Below are positions 19,168 through 29,300 of a DNA stretch of 64,000 bases, piece by piece (within the stretch, counting starts at the first letter, position 1; each line of letters opens with the position of its first letter). A program made the position numbers and the translations under genes. The stretch spans positions 3,657,001 to 3,721,000 of the forward strand of contig NC_009901.1 of assembly GCF_000018285.1 (NCBI RefSeq), written 5' to 3'. The notes beneath the pieces are model-generated. The model was not told the origin of the DNA, searched no databases, and saw only the letters and a program-made list of their open reading frames with translations. The DNA is from Shewanella pealeana ATCC 700345 (GTDB lineage: Bacteria > Pseudomonadota > Gammaproteobacteria > Enterobacterales > Shewanellaceae).

Positions 19168-20544
19168 TTAGGCTAACAGCTTGCTATGAGTACGCTTCAT
19201 TATCCAGCCCATCCAGATGGCTAATACCGTGCTACAAGTAGCCAGTGAGATCCACACCCCTGTCACACCAAATGCCCAGGCAAACACACACAAGATAGCG
19301 CTAAACAGGATCAGCTTGGCCCCGGTTAAAATCGATGCTTCTTTTGAGTAATTAATTGCTTGGAAAAATGATGCACCCACTAATAACAAGCCTTCCATAG
19401 GTAAGCCCCAGAAATACCAACGCATTCCCTCGATGGCTATCGGCGTGAGTAAGTCGTTGTCACCGGCAAAGATATAGACAAAAAGTTGCGGCACAGAATA
19501 GATAAAGACGAGACCTAAGGCGGCGCACACTAAGGTCACAGAGAAGGCCATTTTAAGTGCCTGTTTAACCCTATCGAAGCGTTTGGCACCAGCATTAAAA
19601 CTCAAAATAGGCTGTACGCCAAAAGCGATACCTTCAAATAAGAGGTAAAAGAAGGCTTCGGTATAACTCACGACCCCATAGGCAGCAACATGCAGCGGCG
19701 TGCCTACCGTAAGAAATGCCACATTGTGTAGCGTCAGCACCACGGTCAAGTACATGTTCATCAAGAAACTTGGGGTACCTACACGAATGATATTGGCGCA
19801 GTGATCCCATTTGAGCTTCATCTGCTCAAGGTTGATGCCTATCTCGGTTTTACTACTGAAGAAATGCTGTAAACACAGGGCCCCCGTCACCGCTTGGGAA
19901 ATCATGGTGGCTATCGCTGCGCCCATTAACCCATAAGGGAACACCACGATTAACAACCAATCGAGCACTGTATTTAGCACGCCACCTAAGATCAAAACGA
20001 AAGTCACGAATCCGGGCCGACCATCATTACGCAGCAATGCAGTAAATGCCATCGACACTATGGGGAAAGTGCCTAGGGCAAAATACCAAAAAAGATAGTC
20101 GTCGGCGCTATTTAGGATCTCACCTTCAGCGCCGAGCATCATCAAGATATCTCTAGAAAAGTAGCAACCGAGTACTGTGGTGATAAGGCCCGAGATAAGG
20201 CACAGACTAAAAGTATTGCCCAATATGCGCCGAGCAATGCTAGTTTCACCTTGCCCCAGATGAATCGACACTAAAGCAGCGCCGCCCATTCCCAGCGTTG
20301 CGCCAATCGCGTAGAGCACAGCAGCGATAGGGTAAGCCAAAATCATGCCCGCTAAGCCGACTTCCCCGAGGTAGTGCCCAATAAACATGCCGTCGATGGT
20401 GACGTATATTCCCGTCACTAACATTGAGAGGATCGTAGGGAGTGAATAGCGCCAAAACAGTTTTCCGATTGGCTCGGTGATCATTGGCGAGTCGGTTGCG
20501 ACTCGATTAGTTCCCGCCGGTGGCATAGGTTGGCTCATGGTCAT
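19168..20544 (-). CDS. MATE-family multidrug/cation antiporter
   Basis: This is an inner-membrane exporter of the MATE (MatE) family, which swaps Na+ or H+ for drugs or cationic metabolites. The 458 residues show about 12 membrane segments in two homologous halves (about residues 30-230 and 250-450). The first helix region has LFWRYSLPTILSMLVTGIYVTIDGMFIGHYLG, typical of the NorM/DinF-related branch. A later start, MSQPMPP, two codons downstream is equally possible. The substrate cannot be told from sequence. Upstream lies the CobW gene in the same direction, 157 bases away. Confidence 0.88.
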   Translation of the reverse strand: MTMSQPMPPAGTNRVATDSPMITEPIGKLFWRYSLPTILSMLVTGIYVTIDGMFIGHYLGEVGLAGMILAYPIAAVLYAIGATLGMGGAALVSIHLGQGETSIARRILGNTFSLCLISGLITTVLGCYFSRDILMMLGAEGEILNSADDYLFWYFALGTFPIVSMAFTALLRNDGRPGFVTFVLILGGVLNTVLDWLLIVVFPYGLMGAAIATMISQAVTGALCLQHFFSSKTEIGINLEQMKLKWDHCANIIRVGTPSFLMNMYLTVVLTLHNVAFLTVGTPLHVAAYGVVSYTEAFFYLLFEGIAFGVQPILSFNAGAKRFDRVKQALKMAFSVTLVCAALGLVFIYSVPQLFVYIFAGDNDLLTPIAIEGMRWYFWGLPMEGLLLVGASFFQAINYSKEASILTGAKLILFSAILCVFAWAFGVTGVWISLATCSTVLAIWMGWIMKRTHSKLLA

Positions 20545-20678
20545 TCTCTTATTATTGTTATTTTTTTCACTGGCTTACGGATTACAGATTTACAAATGAC
20601 AGCTCTACAGCTTAATCGCTTATAAAATACTTAAAATAGTCGCGAGTTAACATACTGCATGGCAAAAGTAATTTTTTT

Positions 20679-20701
20679 AATAGATAGTTAAAAATAGATA
20701 G
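20679..20701. repeat. Direct repeat at the 3' end of the CobW-type gene
   Basis: AATAGATAG occurs at 20679-20687 and again at 20693-20701, a period of 14 bases, immediately next to the CobW stop codon (20702-20704 on the minus strand). Confidence 0.55.
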
Positions 20702-21838
20702 CTAGAACCCAAGACGTGAAGACAGAGCCAACAAAGCCGCCTCAAGCCCCTCTATATCGATTTCAGACATAGATAGTATTTCGATACGTGAATCCATCGC
20801 ATCATCGAGCTCTACGATGGACAATTCAGACTCTACGCAGTTAAAGCCTGCAATCCCCTCCTCGGTGATCATCACGGCTTTAAGGCGAGGTACATGCAAA
20901 CTTTTTATTAAGACTAGTAGTTTGTCAAAGTCGAACTCATAGCTTGGGTCAAATACCCAGCCACAGCTGTAAAAGCCATCGCCTTGATTGCTCTTACGCA
21001 GCAGGCCACGCTCATCAAATTCAATATTTTGCTCTGTTGATGGACCGCCTGCTTGCTCTGAAAATAGCGGGCTATAGTTAATATCGACCAAACGAGGCGC
21101 CTGTATGCTCTCCTCGCTTTTTCTTAATATTTTAGGCTTGCTGCCTAAATTTTTAGCATTTGTTAAAGTCGCGCCTCTATGCGGTCTATCTAACAACGAC
21201 ATAATCGAAGCACTAAGCTCTGCGGCCTGCTCTAAACTCCAAGGTATAATCGGCACACTTTCTCTGTCACTGTCAGCAGATTGAAGTGTAGGGGCTAAGG
21301 GATTAATCATATCTAGATATGCAGCCAAGTCCGATATTAGTGAGGCCGGATAACTATCGACTTTACTCGCCAAGACAATATCGGCAACTTGCAGCTGTTG
21401 ATTAAATATCTCATGTTCGGTGTAGCGGCTATCCTTAAGCTTTCTCGCATCCACTAGGGTCACGCAAGCCTTCATCGCTAACACTTGCCGATAGTGGGGT
21501 TGAGTCAGCACCTTAAGTACCTCTTTAGGGTGGCCAAGGCCCGTCGGCTCAATCAATAATCTGTCTGGTTTCGCCTTCGCGATAAGTTGGTTGATAGCGA
21601 CCTGCATGGGCAGGCCCGCCGCGCAGCACATACAGCCACCTGCCACCTCTTTGATCTGCACCTGCTCACTGCCAGTATCGAGTAAGCCAGCATCTATGCC
21701 TATTTCGCCAAACTCATTGACCAGTACCGCCCATACCTCCCCCTCGGGCTTATGTTTAAGCAGAGTCTTAATTAACGAGGTCTTGCCGACACCTAAAAAA
21801 CCGGTAATCACATTGGTTGGGATTATTTTCTGGATCAT
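20702..21838 (-). CDS. CobW/COG0523-family metal-chaperone GTPase
   Basis: The family inserts or delivers metals such as zinc or cobalt using GTP. The 378-residue protein has Walker A GFLGVGKTSLIKTLL near residue 13-27, the metal-binding CxCC motif in GGCMCCAAGLP near 67-77, Walker B LLIEPTGLGHP near 95, and the nucleotide-base motif ASKVDSYP near 158. A CobW C-terminal domain occupies the last 100 residues. No Zur box or zinc-paralog gene is visible nearby, so the metal is unknown. The sequence resembles YjiA-like members more than cobalamin-pathway CobW. Confidence 0.85.
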   Translation of the reverse strand: MIQKIIPTNVITGFLGVGKTSLIKTLLKHKPEGEVWAVLVNEFGEIGIDAGLLDTGSEQVQIKEVAGGCMCCAAGLPMQVAINQLIAKAKPDRLLIEPTGLGHPKEVLKVLTQPHYRQVLAMKACVTLVDARKLKDSRYTEHEIFNQQLQVADIVLASKVDSYPASLISDLAAYLDMINPLAPTLQSADSDRESVPIIPWSLEQAAELSASIMSLLDRPHRGATLTNAKNLGSKPKILRKSEESIQAPRLVDINYSPLFSEQAGGPSTEQNIEFDERGLLRKSNQGDGFYSCGWVFDPSYEFDFDKLLVLIKSLHVPRLKAVMITEEGIAGFNCVESELSIVELDDAMDSRIEILSMSEIDIEGLEAALLALSSRLGF

Positions 21839-21952
21839 AGCTAAGCTCTATCTATCAAATTGCCTAAGATTCTAATCGCTATTAAGCAGAGCTGTCACGC
21901 CATAGGCGTATTTTAGATTAATTAGGCTGGGTGCTGAATTTAGCTCTTAGAG

Positions 21953-22294
21953 TTACGGCTGACTCATATACTGCTTATCGATATAATCGCACCACAGATC
22001 TGAGCCTAACTCAGGGTTAGACTCATTGCCTCTAATTCCCAATTTAAACTCCACCACAGAGCGCCACTCTAACGAGCCAAGATCGGGGCCATGGCCTTGA
22101 CCATCGCCCGTTATCACTTGTTGATCCACCTTTTCATACCAAGCCAAATCACACCTTTGGCCTGACTGAGTATAAATCTCCTCAACGCTATCTATATTCT
22201 CTAGCTTCTTAGGGCTATCGCTACGCTCTAATTGAGCGCAACCGGTTAGAAAAATAGCCACGATCACACCACTCAAAATCGAAAATTTAATCAT
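21953..22294 (-). CDS. Small lipoprotein, unknown function
   Basis: This encodes 113 residues starting MIKFSILSGVIVAIFLTGC. The lipobox LTGC puts the acylated Cys at about residue 19, so it should be membrane-anchored in the periplasm. The rest is acidic, with a conserved-looking core (RCDLAWYEKVDQQVITGDG, GSLEWRSVVEFKLG) that suggests a small folded domain. A strong ribosome site GGGGAGGAA precedes the ATG at 22294, so I discard the 12-codon upstream extension. I do not recognise a family. Confidence 0.75.
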   Translation of the reverse strand: MIKFSILSGVIVAIFLTGCAQLERSDSPKKLENIDSVEEIYTQSGQRCDLAWYEKVDQQVITGDGQGHGPDLGSLEWRSVVEFKLGIRGNESNPELGSDLWCDYIDKQYMSQP

Positions 22295-22576
22295 CAGTGT
22301 TTCCTCCCCTATTGAATTTAATAGCACCACAGTATCAAATCATGCTCATATTAAAAACAGCTTAAGCTCCGGCTAAATAACGATTAATCGATACATAGCC
22401 GGCTAGCAATAAACCCGCATCGACAGCATCACTCTGAGATAATCCTCATGATAAAAACAGCATAGAGTTCTCACTTTAACCAAGAACAATACCCACCACA
22501 TATACAACTATATAGAATGTCGACGAAGCTCAAATAATTGAGTTCATTATTATAATTATTATTGATGGGTCAAAAC
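22295..22576. other. Divergent gap between two lipoprotein genes
   Basis: This 282-base AT-rich stretch separates the small lipoprotein gene (leftward) and the EEP lipoprotein gene (rightward). I see no clear operator or repeat. Confidence 0.4.
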
Positions 22577-23995
22577 ATGAAATTTCTAAAAACTGCCGCT
22601 GCGGCTGCTATCTCTGTTGCGTTATTAGCGGGTTGTAACGATGAAACCAATAACTACCACCCAACTGAGCCAACACCAGATCCTATTGAACCAATAGAAA
22701 GAGACGGCCGCTTTGCCGCATATAACTTATCATTCGATCGTACTAGCTTTGAGCAGCTTGTTAGTGAGATGACACTAACGGCTGAAAAGCAAGACGAATT
22801 AATGGATAAGTGGTTCGCAGGTACCTTAACTGACGAAGAGAAAGCCGTTGCAGAGAAAGTAATTCAAATCCGTAACGTTGCAGCAGTGATTCAAACAGAG
22901 CGCCCAGCGGTATTGATGATGGGAGAATTTAACAACGATGGTACTGGTGAAAACCAAGATGCCATGGTTGGCTTCCGCCTTAACTACTTGTCTGTACCTC
23001 AAAATGGCCTTGGCGCGACATCAGATGACAAGAAGATGCTTGAGCCAATTCAATTTGGTTACTCAGAAACATTCGCCACTAACACTGGTTTACTTAGCGA
23101 TTTTGACTTAGATCGTGACGGCAAGATTGCCTTACCTGGTGATGCTTGGGGCTTTGGTTTCTATCACGGTCAATACGCATTTGGCCTGCTCTCTATGTAT
23201 CCAATCGACACTGCCAATATCCGTACTTTCCAAAACTTCAAATGGAAAGATATGCCGGGCGAAACCAATCCAACTATCGTTAATTGCGATGATGAGAACA
23301 ATCCGATTCCAGCAGGCATGAAGTGTGGCGATGAATGGTACTCTGCAGAAGCTTGGGCTGAAAAACCACTTTCTTCAAAGAACCATGTTGATGTGCCAGT
23401 ATTAATCCCTACATCAGACGGCGGCACTCAAACTGTTCACCTGTTAATGTCACACCCAACACCACCGGTATTCGATACAGTAACTAAAAACAATGTACTT
23501 CTAAACAGTGCAGAAGTAGCATTCTGGAATGACTATGTATCTGGTTCTGATTACATGTATGACGACAAAGGTCTACAAGGCGGTTTAGCTGACGACGCAT
23601 CATTTATGATCATGGGCGACCTTAACGCTGATCCTAACGATGGCGACGGTAAAGTTGAAACGATTGCTAAGCTACTAGCCAATGACAATATCAATACTCA
23701 CGCAACATTGGGGGTTTACGCACCTAGCAGCTTAGGTGCCGATGAGTGCTTTACTAATGACGAATGTGGTGACTGGGGAGCAGGTAGCCCACAATACGTA
23801 ACAAGTACATTTGGACTACGTGTTGACTATGTGATGCCATCAAGCGACCTAAACATCACTGACTCAGGTGTATTCTGGCCAGCCACCTTCGAAGAAGGTC
23901 GTCTACTAATGAATGATGAGCGTGTAGGTAAATATGGTGACGGCAAAGATATTTCATCTGATCACCGCCTTGTTTGGGTTAAAGCTGAGTTCTAA
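22577..23995 (+). CDS. Exported lipoprotein with endonuclease/exonuclease/phosphatase fold
   Basis: The 472-residue product begins MKFLKTAAAAAISVALLAGC; the lipobox LAGC is followed by a Pro/Thr/Glu linker. The remainder matches the EEP (DNase I-like) fold: an early acidic position in MMGEFNNDGTGE, a GLLSMYPI strand, the diagnostic MIMGDLNADPNDGDG near residue 350, and the terminal SDHRLVWV His motif. Family members cleave phosphodiesters in nucleic acids, lipids or inositol phosphates. Its exported location suggests scavenging phosphorus, but the substrate is unknown. The start at 22577 keeps a standard signal peptide; a start at 22562 would add five residues. Confidence 0.78.
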   Translation: MKFLKTAAAAAISVALLAGCNDETNNYHPTEPTPDPIEPIERDGRFAAYNLSFDRTSFEQLVSEMTLTAEKQDELMDKWFAGTLTDEEKAVAEKVIQIRNVAAVIQTERPAVLMMGEFNNDGTGENQDAMVGFRLNYLSVPQNGLGATSDDKKMLEPIQFGYSETFATNTGLLSDFDLDRDGKIALPGDAWGFGFYHGQYAFGLLSMYPIDTANIRTFQNFKWKDMPGETNPTIVNCDDENNPIPAGMKCGDEWYSAEAWAEKPLSSKNHVDVPVLIPTSDGGTQTVHLLMSHPTPPVFDTVTKNNVLLNSAEVAFWNDYVSGSDYMYDDKGLQGGLADDASFMIMGDLNADPNDGDGKVETIAKLLANDNINTHATLGVYAPSSLGADECFTNDECGDWGAGSPQYVTSTFGLRVDYVMPSSDLNITDSGVFWPATFEEGRLLMNDERVGKYGDGKDISSDHRLVWVKAEF

Positions 23996-24052
23996 TTAAG
24001 CCATTTATTGAGAACATATTCGCAATAAAACTTAATCAGTATTAGATACAAA

Positions 24053-24087
24053 ACGCGCAATAGAGTCTTTCTACTGCGCGTATTTTT
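24053..24087 (+). terminator. Terminator after the EEP lipoprotein gene
   Basis: ACGCGCA (24053-24059) pairs with TGCGCGT (24075-24081), extended inward by TAGA/TCTA, and is followed by ATTTTT. Confidence 0.75.
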
Positions 24088-24117
24088 ATGGCTTTCGCGG
24101 ATTAATTGAAAGAGTAA

Positions 24118-24465
24118 CTAAATAGAAAACTGCATCGACGAATTAAAGCAAGCAATAGGTTCCATGTCGGTATAGGGCTCATTAGCCCAACACTCAAGCC
24201 TAAATTTTTCATATACCTCTCGAAATGGCGTATAGACAAGCGTCGACTCATCAAGCATGATTTTCGAAAAATCTTCAGACTTAATTACTATATAAATAGA
24301 CTCGTATTCAGGGGACGATTCGAAGAAAACACTGTCCCAATAGTAACCCTTCTGTTCCATCTCACTCATAGGAAATTGGATATTTTCACGCATATAGCAA
24401 ATCAAAACGTCTAGCTTTTCTCTTGAGCCAAGCTTGAGATTTATCTTCAATAACTTAGATTCCAT
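24118..24465 (-). CDS. Hypothetical cytosolic protein
   Basis: The 115-residue product is mildly acidic with several aromatic residues, no signal peptide, no membrane segment and no motif I can name. GAGGA lies just before the ATG at 24465, and the codon use looks like that of neighbouring genes, so I consider it a real gene. It sits alone between the EEP lipoprotein and the RhlE-like helicase, convergent with the former. No function can be assigned. Confidence 0.6.
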   Translation of the reverse strand: MESKLLKINLKLGSREKLDVLICYMRENIQFPMSEMEQKGYYWDSVFFESSPEYESIYIVIKSEDFSKIMLDESTLVYTPFREVYEKFRLECWANEPYTDMEPIACFNSSMQFSI

Positions 24466-24585
24466 TCATTCCTCATTAATAACACTGGAATTTCCTTTAT
24501 GAGGCAAAACTTTACCCATAAAAAAGTGAACATTCTAGTAGTAGATATGTTCACTTTGATTAAGCAATATTACTCGGTATTGACG

Positions 24586-25923
24586 CTATTTCTTAGCTTT
24601 GTCTTTCGAGCGACCGTAGCTACTTTTTCCCGATGCTGCGCTGCGATAATTACTCTTTCCTACCGCATTTTTAGCTGGGCGGTTTTTATCTTCATACTTA
24701 CGTTTGTTGTGGCCTTTCTCTTTTACAGGCTTTACCACCACATCACGATAACGAGCCGGTAGAGGCGCGCCCTCTTCATAGCCAGGCATAGTAATCCGTG
24801 GCAGAGTCTGCGCTATCAGCACTTCAATTTCTTGCATCATCTCACGGTCTTGTGGTGACACAAATGAAATTGCACGACCAGCAAGACCCGCACGGCCAGT
24901 TCGACCAACACGGTGAACATAGTCCTCGGCGGCAAATGGTAATTCAAGGTTAATCACCAAAGGCAGGGCTTCAATATCTAGGCCACGAGCAGCAACATCG
25001 GTTGCCACCATGACACGAAGCTTACCAGATTTGAACTCCTCTAATGCACGGTTTCTCGCGCCTTGAGTTTTCTCGCCATGGAAAACGGCGTTTTTCACAC
25101 CATCGAGTTTTAGCTCTGCATGCAGATGCTCAGCACTCTCTCGGGTACTAACAAATACCAACACTTGCTGCCAATTATTACGGCCGATGAGTTCTGATAG
25201 CAGTTCAGCTTTTCTGCGAGTATCTACCAAGTAAATTTCTTGGGTAATAAGGCTAGCTGTGGCAGAGGTTGCAACATTAATCCACTCTGGCGCAATTAAC
25301 ATTTTTTCCGCAAGCGTTTTAACTGCGTCACTGTAGGTCGCAGAGAAAAATAGTGTTTGATGAGCCGGGGCCACCAACTTCTTCACTTTTTCGATATCAC
25401 GTACAAAACCTAAGTCCAGCATGCGATCCGCTTCATCCACCACTAAGTGTGTCACGTTCGACAAATCCAAACCAAATTGACCAATATGATCGAACAACCG
25501 ACCAGGGGTCGCGACTAATATATCGACTCCGGCTTGCAACGCCTTGCGCTGTGGGTTCATGTTCGAACCACCGTAAACGGCTGTCGTCTTAAACGGTAAG
25601 AACTGCGCATAGGCAGTGATATTATCGGCAACTTGAATTGCCAGCTCACGCGTAGGAGTAAGGACTAGCACCTTAACACTTGACTGATGCGTAAGCTCAG
25701 CTTCGCTATCTGTGAACAGGCTATATTCCTTAATCAAAGTATTAAGTAGCGGCAGAGCAAAAGCCGCTGTTTTACCTGTACCCGTTTGGGCGCAAGCCAT
25801 AATATCTTTACCTTCCATGGCTACGGGTAATACCTGCGATTGAACTTGGGTCAACTGCTGGTAACCGCGGGCAGAAACTGCATCTAATATTTTGGGATGT
25901 AAATCGAATGCATCAAAATTCAT
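24586..25923 (-). CDS. DEAD-box RNA helicase, RhlE-like
   Basis: This ATP-dependent RNA helicase probably acts in ribosome assembly or RNA decay. It has 445 residues. The Q motif region is followed by motif I AQTGTGKT near residue 47, motif Ia PTRELAIQ, motif II VDEADRMLDLG near 160, motif III FSATY, and the C-terminal HRVGRTGRAG near 335. A basic, Gly/Lys/Arg/Ser-rich tail of about 70 residues follows, as in RhlE proteins. The start at 25923 (MNFDAFDLHP) agrees with the family; the frame is open further upstream. A second RhlE-like gene lies at 54.6 kb. Confidence 0.9.
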   Translation of the reverse strand: MNFDAFDLHPKILDAVSARGYQQLTQVQSQVLPVAMEGKDIMACAQTGTGKTAAFALPLLNTLIKEYSLFTDSEAELTHQSSVKVLVLTPTRELAIQVADNITAYAQFLPFKTTAVYGGSNMNPQRKALQAGVDILVATPGRLFDHIGQFGLDLSNVTHLVVDEADRMLDLGFVRDIEKVKKLVAPAHQTLFFSATYSDAVKTLAEKMLIAPEWINVATSATASLITQEIYLVDTRRKAELLSELIGRNNWQQVLVFVSTRESAEHLHAELKLDGVKNAVFHGEKTQGARNRALEEFKSGKLRVMVATDVAARGLDIEALPLVINLELPFAAEDYVHRVGRTGRAGLAGRAISFVSPQDREMMQEIEVLIAQTLPRITMPGYEEGAPLPARYRDVVVKPVKEKGHNKRKYEDKNRPAKNAVGKSNYRSAASGKSSYGRSKDKAKK

Positions 25924-26192
25924 GGTCGGCTCAATAGGATTAATATAAAGAATGGAAGGAATAAAAGTGAGCGCGGAGTCTAGCAAAATCCCGCGCCAGA
26001 TTATATAGCCAAACGAAGTCTATCTAACTGATTCTAAGTTTACTCAATTTAAGCGGGACTATATCGTTTTTAAGTTAACAATTCTTGAATGAAAATACTC
26101 TCCTCAGCAGTGCCCTCAGTCTTAGTCACTTCAGAGTAATCTTAAACGACGCGGTATAACCGCGCAGAATATTTACTCAGCTTAAATCTGTT

Positions 26193-26372
26193 TTTCTCTA
26201 CTGACTCTTTCCTACAGATGCATTTTCTTCAGAGCTATACTCTACGGAAATTCTTTTCTACTGAACTATCATCTACAGAAACGCTTTCTACTGAGCTATC
26301 ATCTACAGAATCGATGTCTACTGAACTCTTTTCTACAGAAATGTTTTCTACAGAAACGTTTTCTACAGCGCT
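26193..26372. repeat. 15-bp minisatellite at the 3' end of a GGDEF/EAL gene
   Basis: Eight well-kept 15-base units (26253-26372, typical unit TTTTCTACAGAAACG) encode eight pentapeptides of pattern x-S-V-(E/D)-x. About four decayed units continue from 26252 to 26193, past the stop codon at 26235-26237. Between the good and decayed parts the spacing of the TCTAC core is 16 instead of 15 bases. Confidence 0.85.
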
Positions 26373-29300
26373 GTCATCTGCGCGGCAGTTTTCGTTCTGA
26401 GTATTTACAGGTACAAGAAAGGCCTGCTCAAACTTTTCAACGGGTACAGGTCTTGAGAATAGATAGCCTTGACCAAAGTCACAACCTGCATTGGCTAAGA
26501 TTTTGCGTTGATAATCGGTCTCGACACCTTCGGCAATAACTTTCATCCCCAGCTTATGCGCCATCACAATAATCGCTTCACATAAGGTGAAATCATCACT
26601 GTTACTGTCTAAATTTCGCGTGAAAGACTGATCTATTTTTAAAAAATCTATATCAAACTTCTTAAGATATGCCAGTGAAGAATAGCCTGTTCCAAAGTCA
26701 TCGAGGGAGATCTGGATCCCTGAATCACGATATTGGGTCAGTTTAGATGAGATCGCACTATTGCCATCGAGTAACAAGCCCTCTGTGATCTCGATACAGA
26801 TATTATTATTAGTTAAGTTCAGCGTCTTTAACAGATTCACCCAAGAATTTATGCTCTCACCTTCATCCCTAAACTGAACCGGGGATTTGTTAATACTGAT
26901 CTGCACCTCAATGCCAAAACGATCGCGCCACAAAGCACTCTGACGGGCGGCTTGCTGGAAAACCCAATTGCCAATTTCAATAATAAGACCTGTCTCTTCG
27001 GCGACCGCAATAAACTCTATTGGCGACACGAGACCGCGTTTAGGGTGACGCCAACGGATCAAGGCCTCGGCCTTAAGCCCCAGCCCCCCCTGCAAACTGA
27101 CGATGGGTTGGTAATAGAGCTCAAATTCATGGTCGGCAATGGCTGAACGAAGGTCTTGAATCAGACGCATTCTATATTTGGCGTATCGCTGCATCGATGG
27201 AGTAAAGTAATGAAAGCGGTTTCGCCCTTCGTCTTTTGCGGCATACATGGCTTGGTCAGCGTGCTTTAATAATCCCTCAATGGTTGAGGCATCATCTGGG
27301 TAGAGAGTAATACCAATGCTGGCACTAATATAGGCGGTCTCTTCCCCTAAGTTATAGGGCTCAGCAATGCGAGTTAAAATGTGTTTCGCCACTTTATCGA
27401 CACCTTTAATATCAGTAACGCCAGATAAAACAATCGTAAACTCATCCCCCCCTAACCTTGCCACCACGTCAGAATCTCGAATACAGGCCTTTAGACGCTT
27501 AGCTGCTTCCGATAGCAACATGTCTCCCATATCGTGCCCGAGTGTGTCATTAACTTCTTTAAAGTAATCTAGGTCTAAAAACATCAATGCAAAGTGCTGC
27601 TCGCGGCTATCTGATTTTAAGATCTCCGCATTAAGATAGTCGAGCAACATACGCCGATTTGGTAGGCCTGTTAATGTGTCATAATTAGCCTGCTTCCAGA
27701 TAATCTTTTCGGCTTGCTTCTTTTCTGTGATGTCTGAGAAAAGAGCTACGTGGCGCTGAGTCTGCGCTTCGGCATCAAATAAGGCATTCAAGGTTAGCCA
27801 TACCACAAACTCTTCACCATTTTTACGCCTTAGCCAAACCTCTCCCTGCCAGCGCCCCTCCTCTTCAACCGCCATGTGCATCTGCTCATAGGCACTACGG
27901 TTATTACGGCTGCACTGTAATATCTTGATGTTTTGATTTTTAACTTCCGACTCTGTGTAACCGGTAATATCAGTAAATGCGGCATTAATATTAATAATCA
28001 AGCCTTTATCATCCTGCACACTCATAGCTTCACGGCTGTTGTTATAAACAGATGCTGCAAGCTTTAATGATTCTTCAACCCGCTTTCTATCTGTGATATC
28101 TGTGTGTATACCGCACATTCTTAAGGGACAACCACTTTCATCGCGGCTCATTACTTTTCCAGAGTCTAAGATCCATAATGTTTCACTCGCTAAAGTACGA
28201 ATACGGTATTCGACTTTATGCTGTTCCGTTTCACCACTTAGATGCGCCTTTATCGACCTCAGTACTCTGACTCGGTCTTCAGGATGAATCGAGTCGCCCC
28301 ACAGTTTCTGCTGGCGATTTAGAGTGTCGATATCACAGCCAAGTAAGGCTGCACAGTGCTCATTTCGCTCGATAATGTCGTTACGAATATCCCAATCCCA
28401 AAAGCCTAACTCACTGCTGCCAAGCACTAAGCCCAATTGCTCTTGACTGGCAAGCTTCTCTTTTTCGGCTTCCTTCTGTGAGGTGCGGTTTAAAAAACCA
28501 GTAATAATCAATTCGACTCTGGATTGCACTCTTTGACAAGCCACTGTCATATGGGTATAGACAATCGTCTCATCTTTAGCAATAAGACAGAGATCAAGCT
28601 CAAACTCGTTAATCCTTCCATCGAGCATCCTTAAAAGGTGATGCTTATAGAGTTGAAAATCATCAGCAGACATAAGGTCAAGCCAAGACAAACTGAGTAA
28701 CTCTTGCTCGGTATACTTGAGCATCTGGCACAAACTGGGGTTAACCTTAATCCATTCATGGGCTATATCGGTAATTGCTATTCCCATATTTCCGCTGTGG
28801 AAATGCGACTTAAACAGCAAGTGGTCCTGCAACTTTATTTTTTGATCCCGCTCTATCTCTATACGCCTAGATAGCAATATGCCGAGCAAAACGGTGGTGA
28901 TGGGAAAGATGGCCAGAAGGGGAACGGTGATCTGTTTCAGTAGATTTATGGCGATTTCGGTGGGCATGGTTAAGCCCCAGAGTAAGGCTACGCTATGGGT
29001 CATCAGCCCAAAGGCAAATAACTCACTGATACGGATATCACCGATATCACCTTTGCGGTACTTCCCCCAGAGATATCCCATTAGGCCTGATGACACTATA
29101 GTGCCAATACCAGACCATACCGCTATGCCCCCTTCACTTAGCCGATATAAACAACTTAAGATTACGGCTACTAAAGTGGGCACGCCTCCGAAGAAAAGAC
29201 CGCAGACACTTAAAATAACGGTTCTTGAATCGATAAATACACCGTTACTGTGTTGCCAAGGCATTAACATGACGGAGATAGTAATAATCGCAACGAGAAC

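Noticed and set aside
17780..22294. TonB-domain protein, MATE exporter, CobW GTPase and lipoprotein as one metal-handling system
   Set aside because: They share a strand, but the gaps, the hairpin and lack of shared regulatory sites give no support for an operon or common role.
24499..24762. An 87-codon frame with hydrophobic segments overlapping the 3' end of the first RhlE-like gene
   Set aside because: Most of it is antisense to the conserved helicase tail, and there is no ribosome site.
26193..26372. A CRISPR-like array
   Set aside because: Units are contiguous 15-mers with no spacers and are translated; there are no cas genes.
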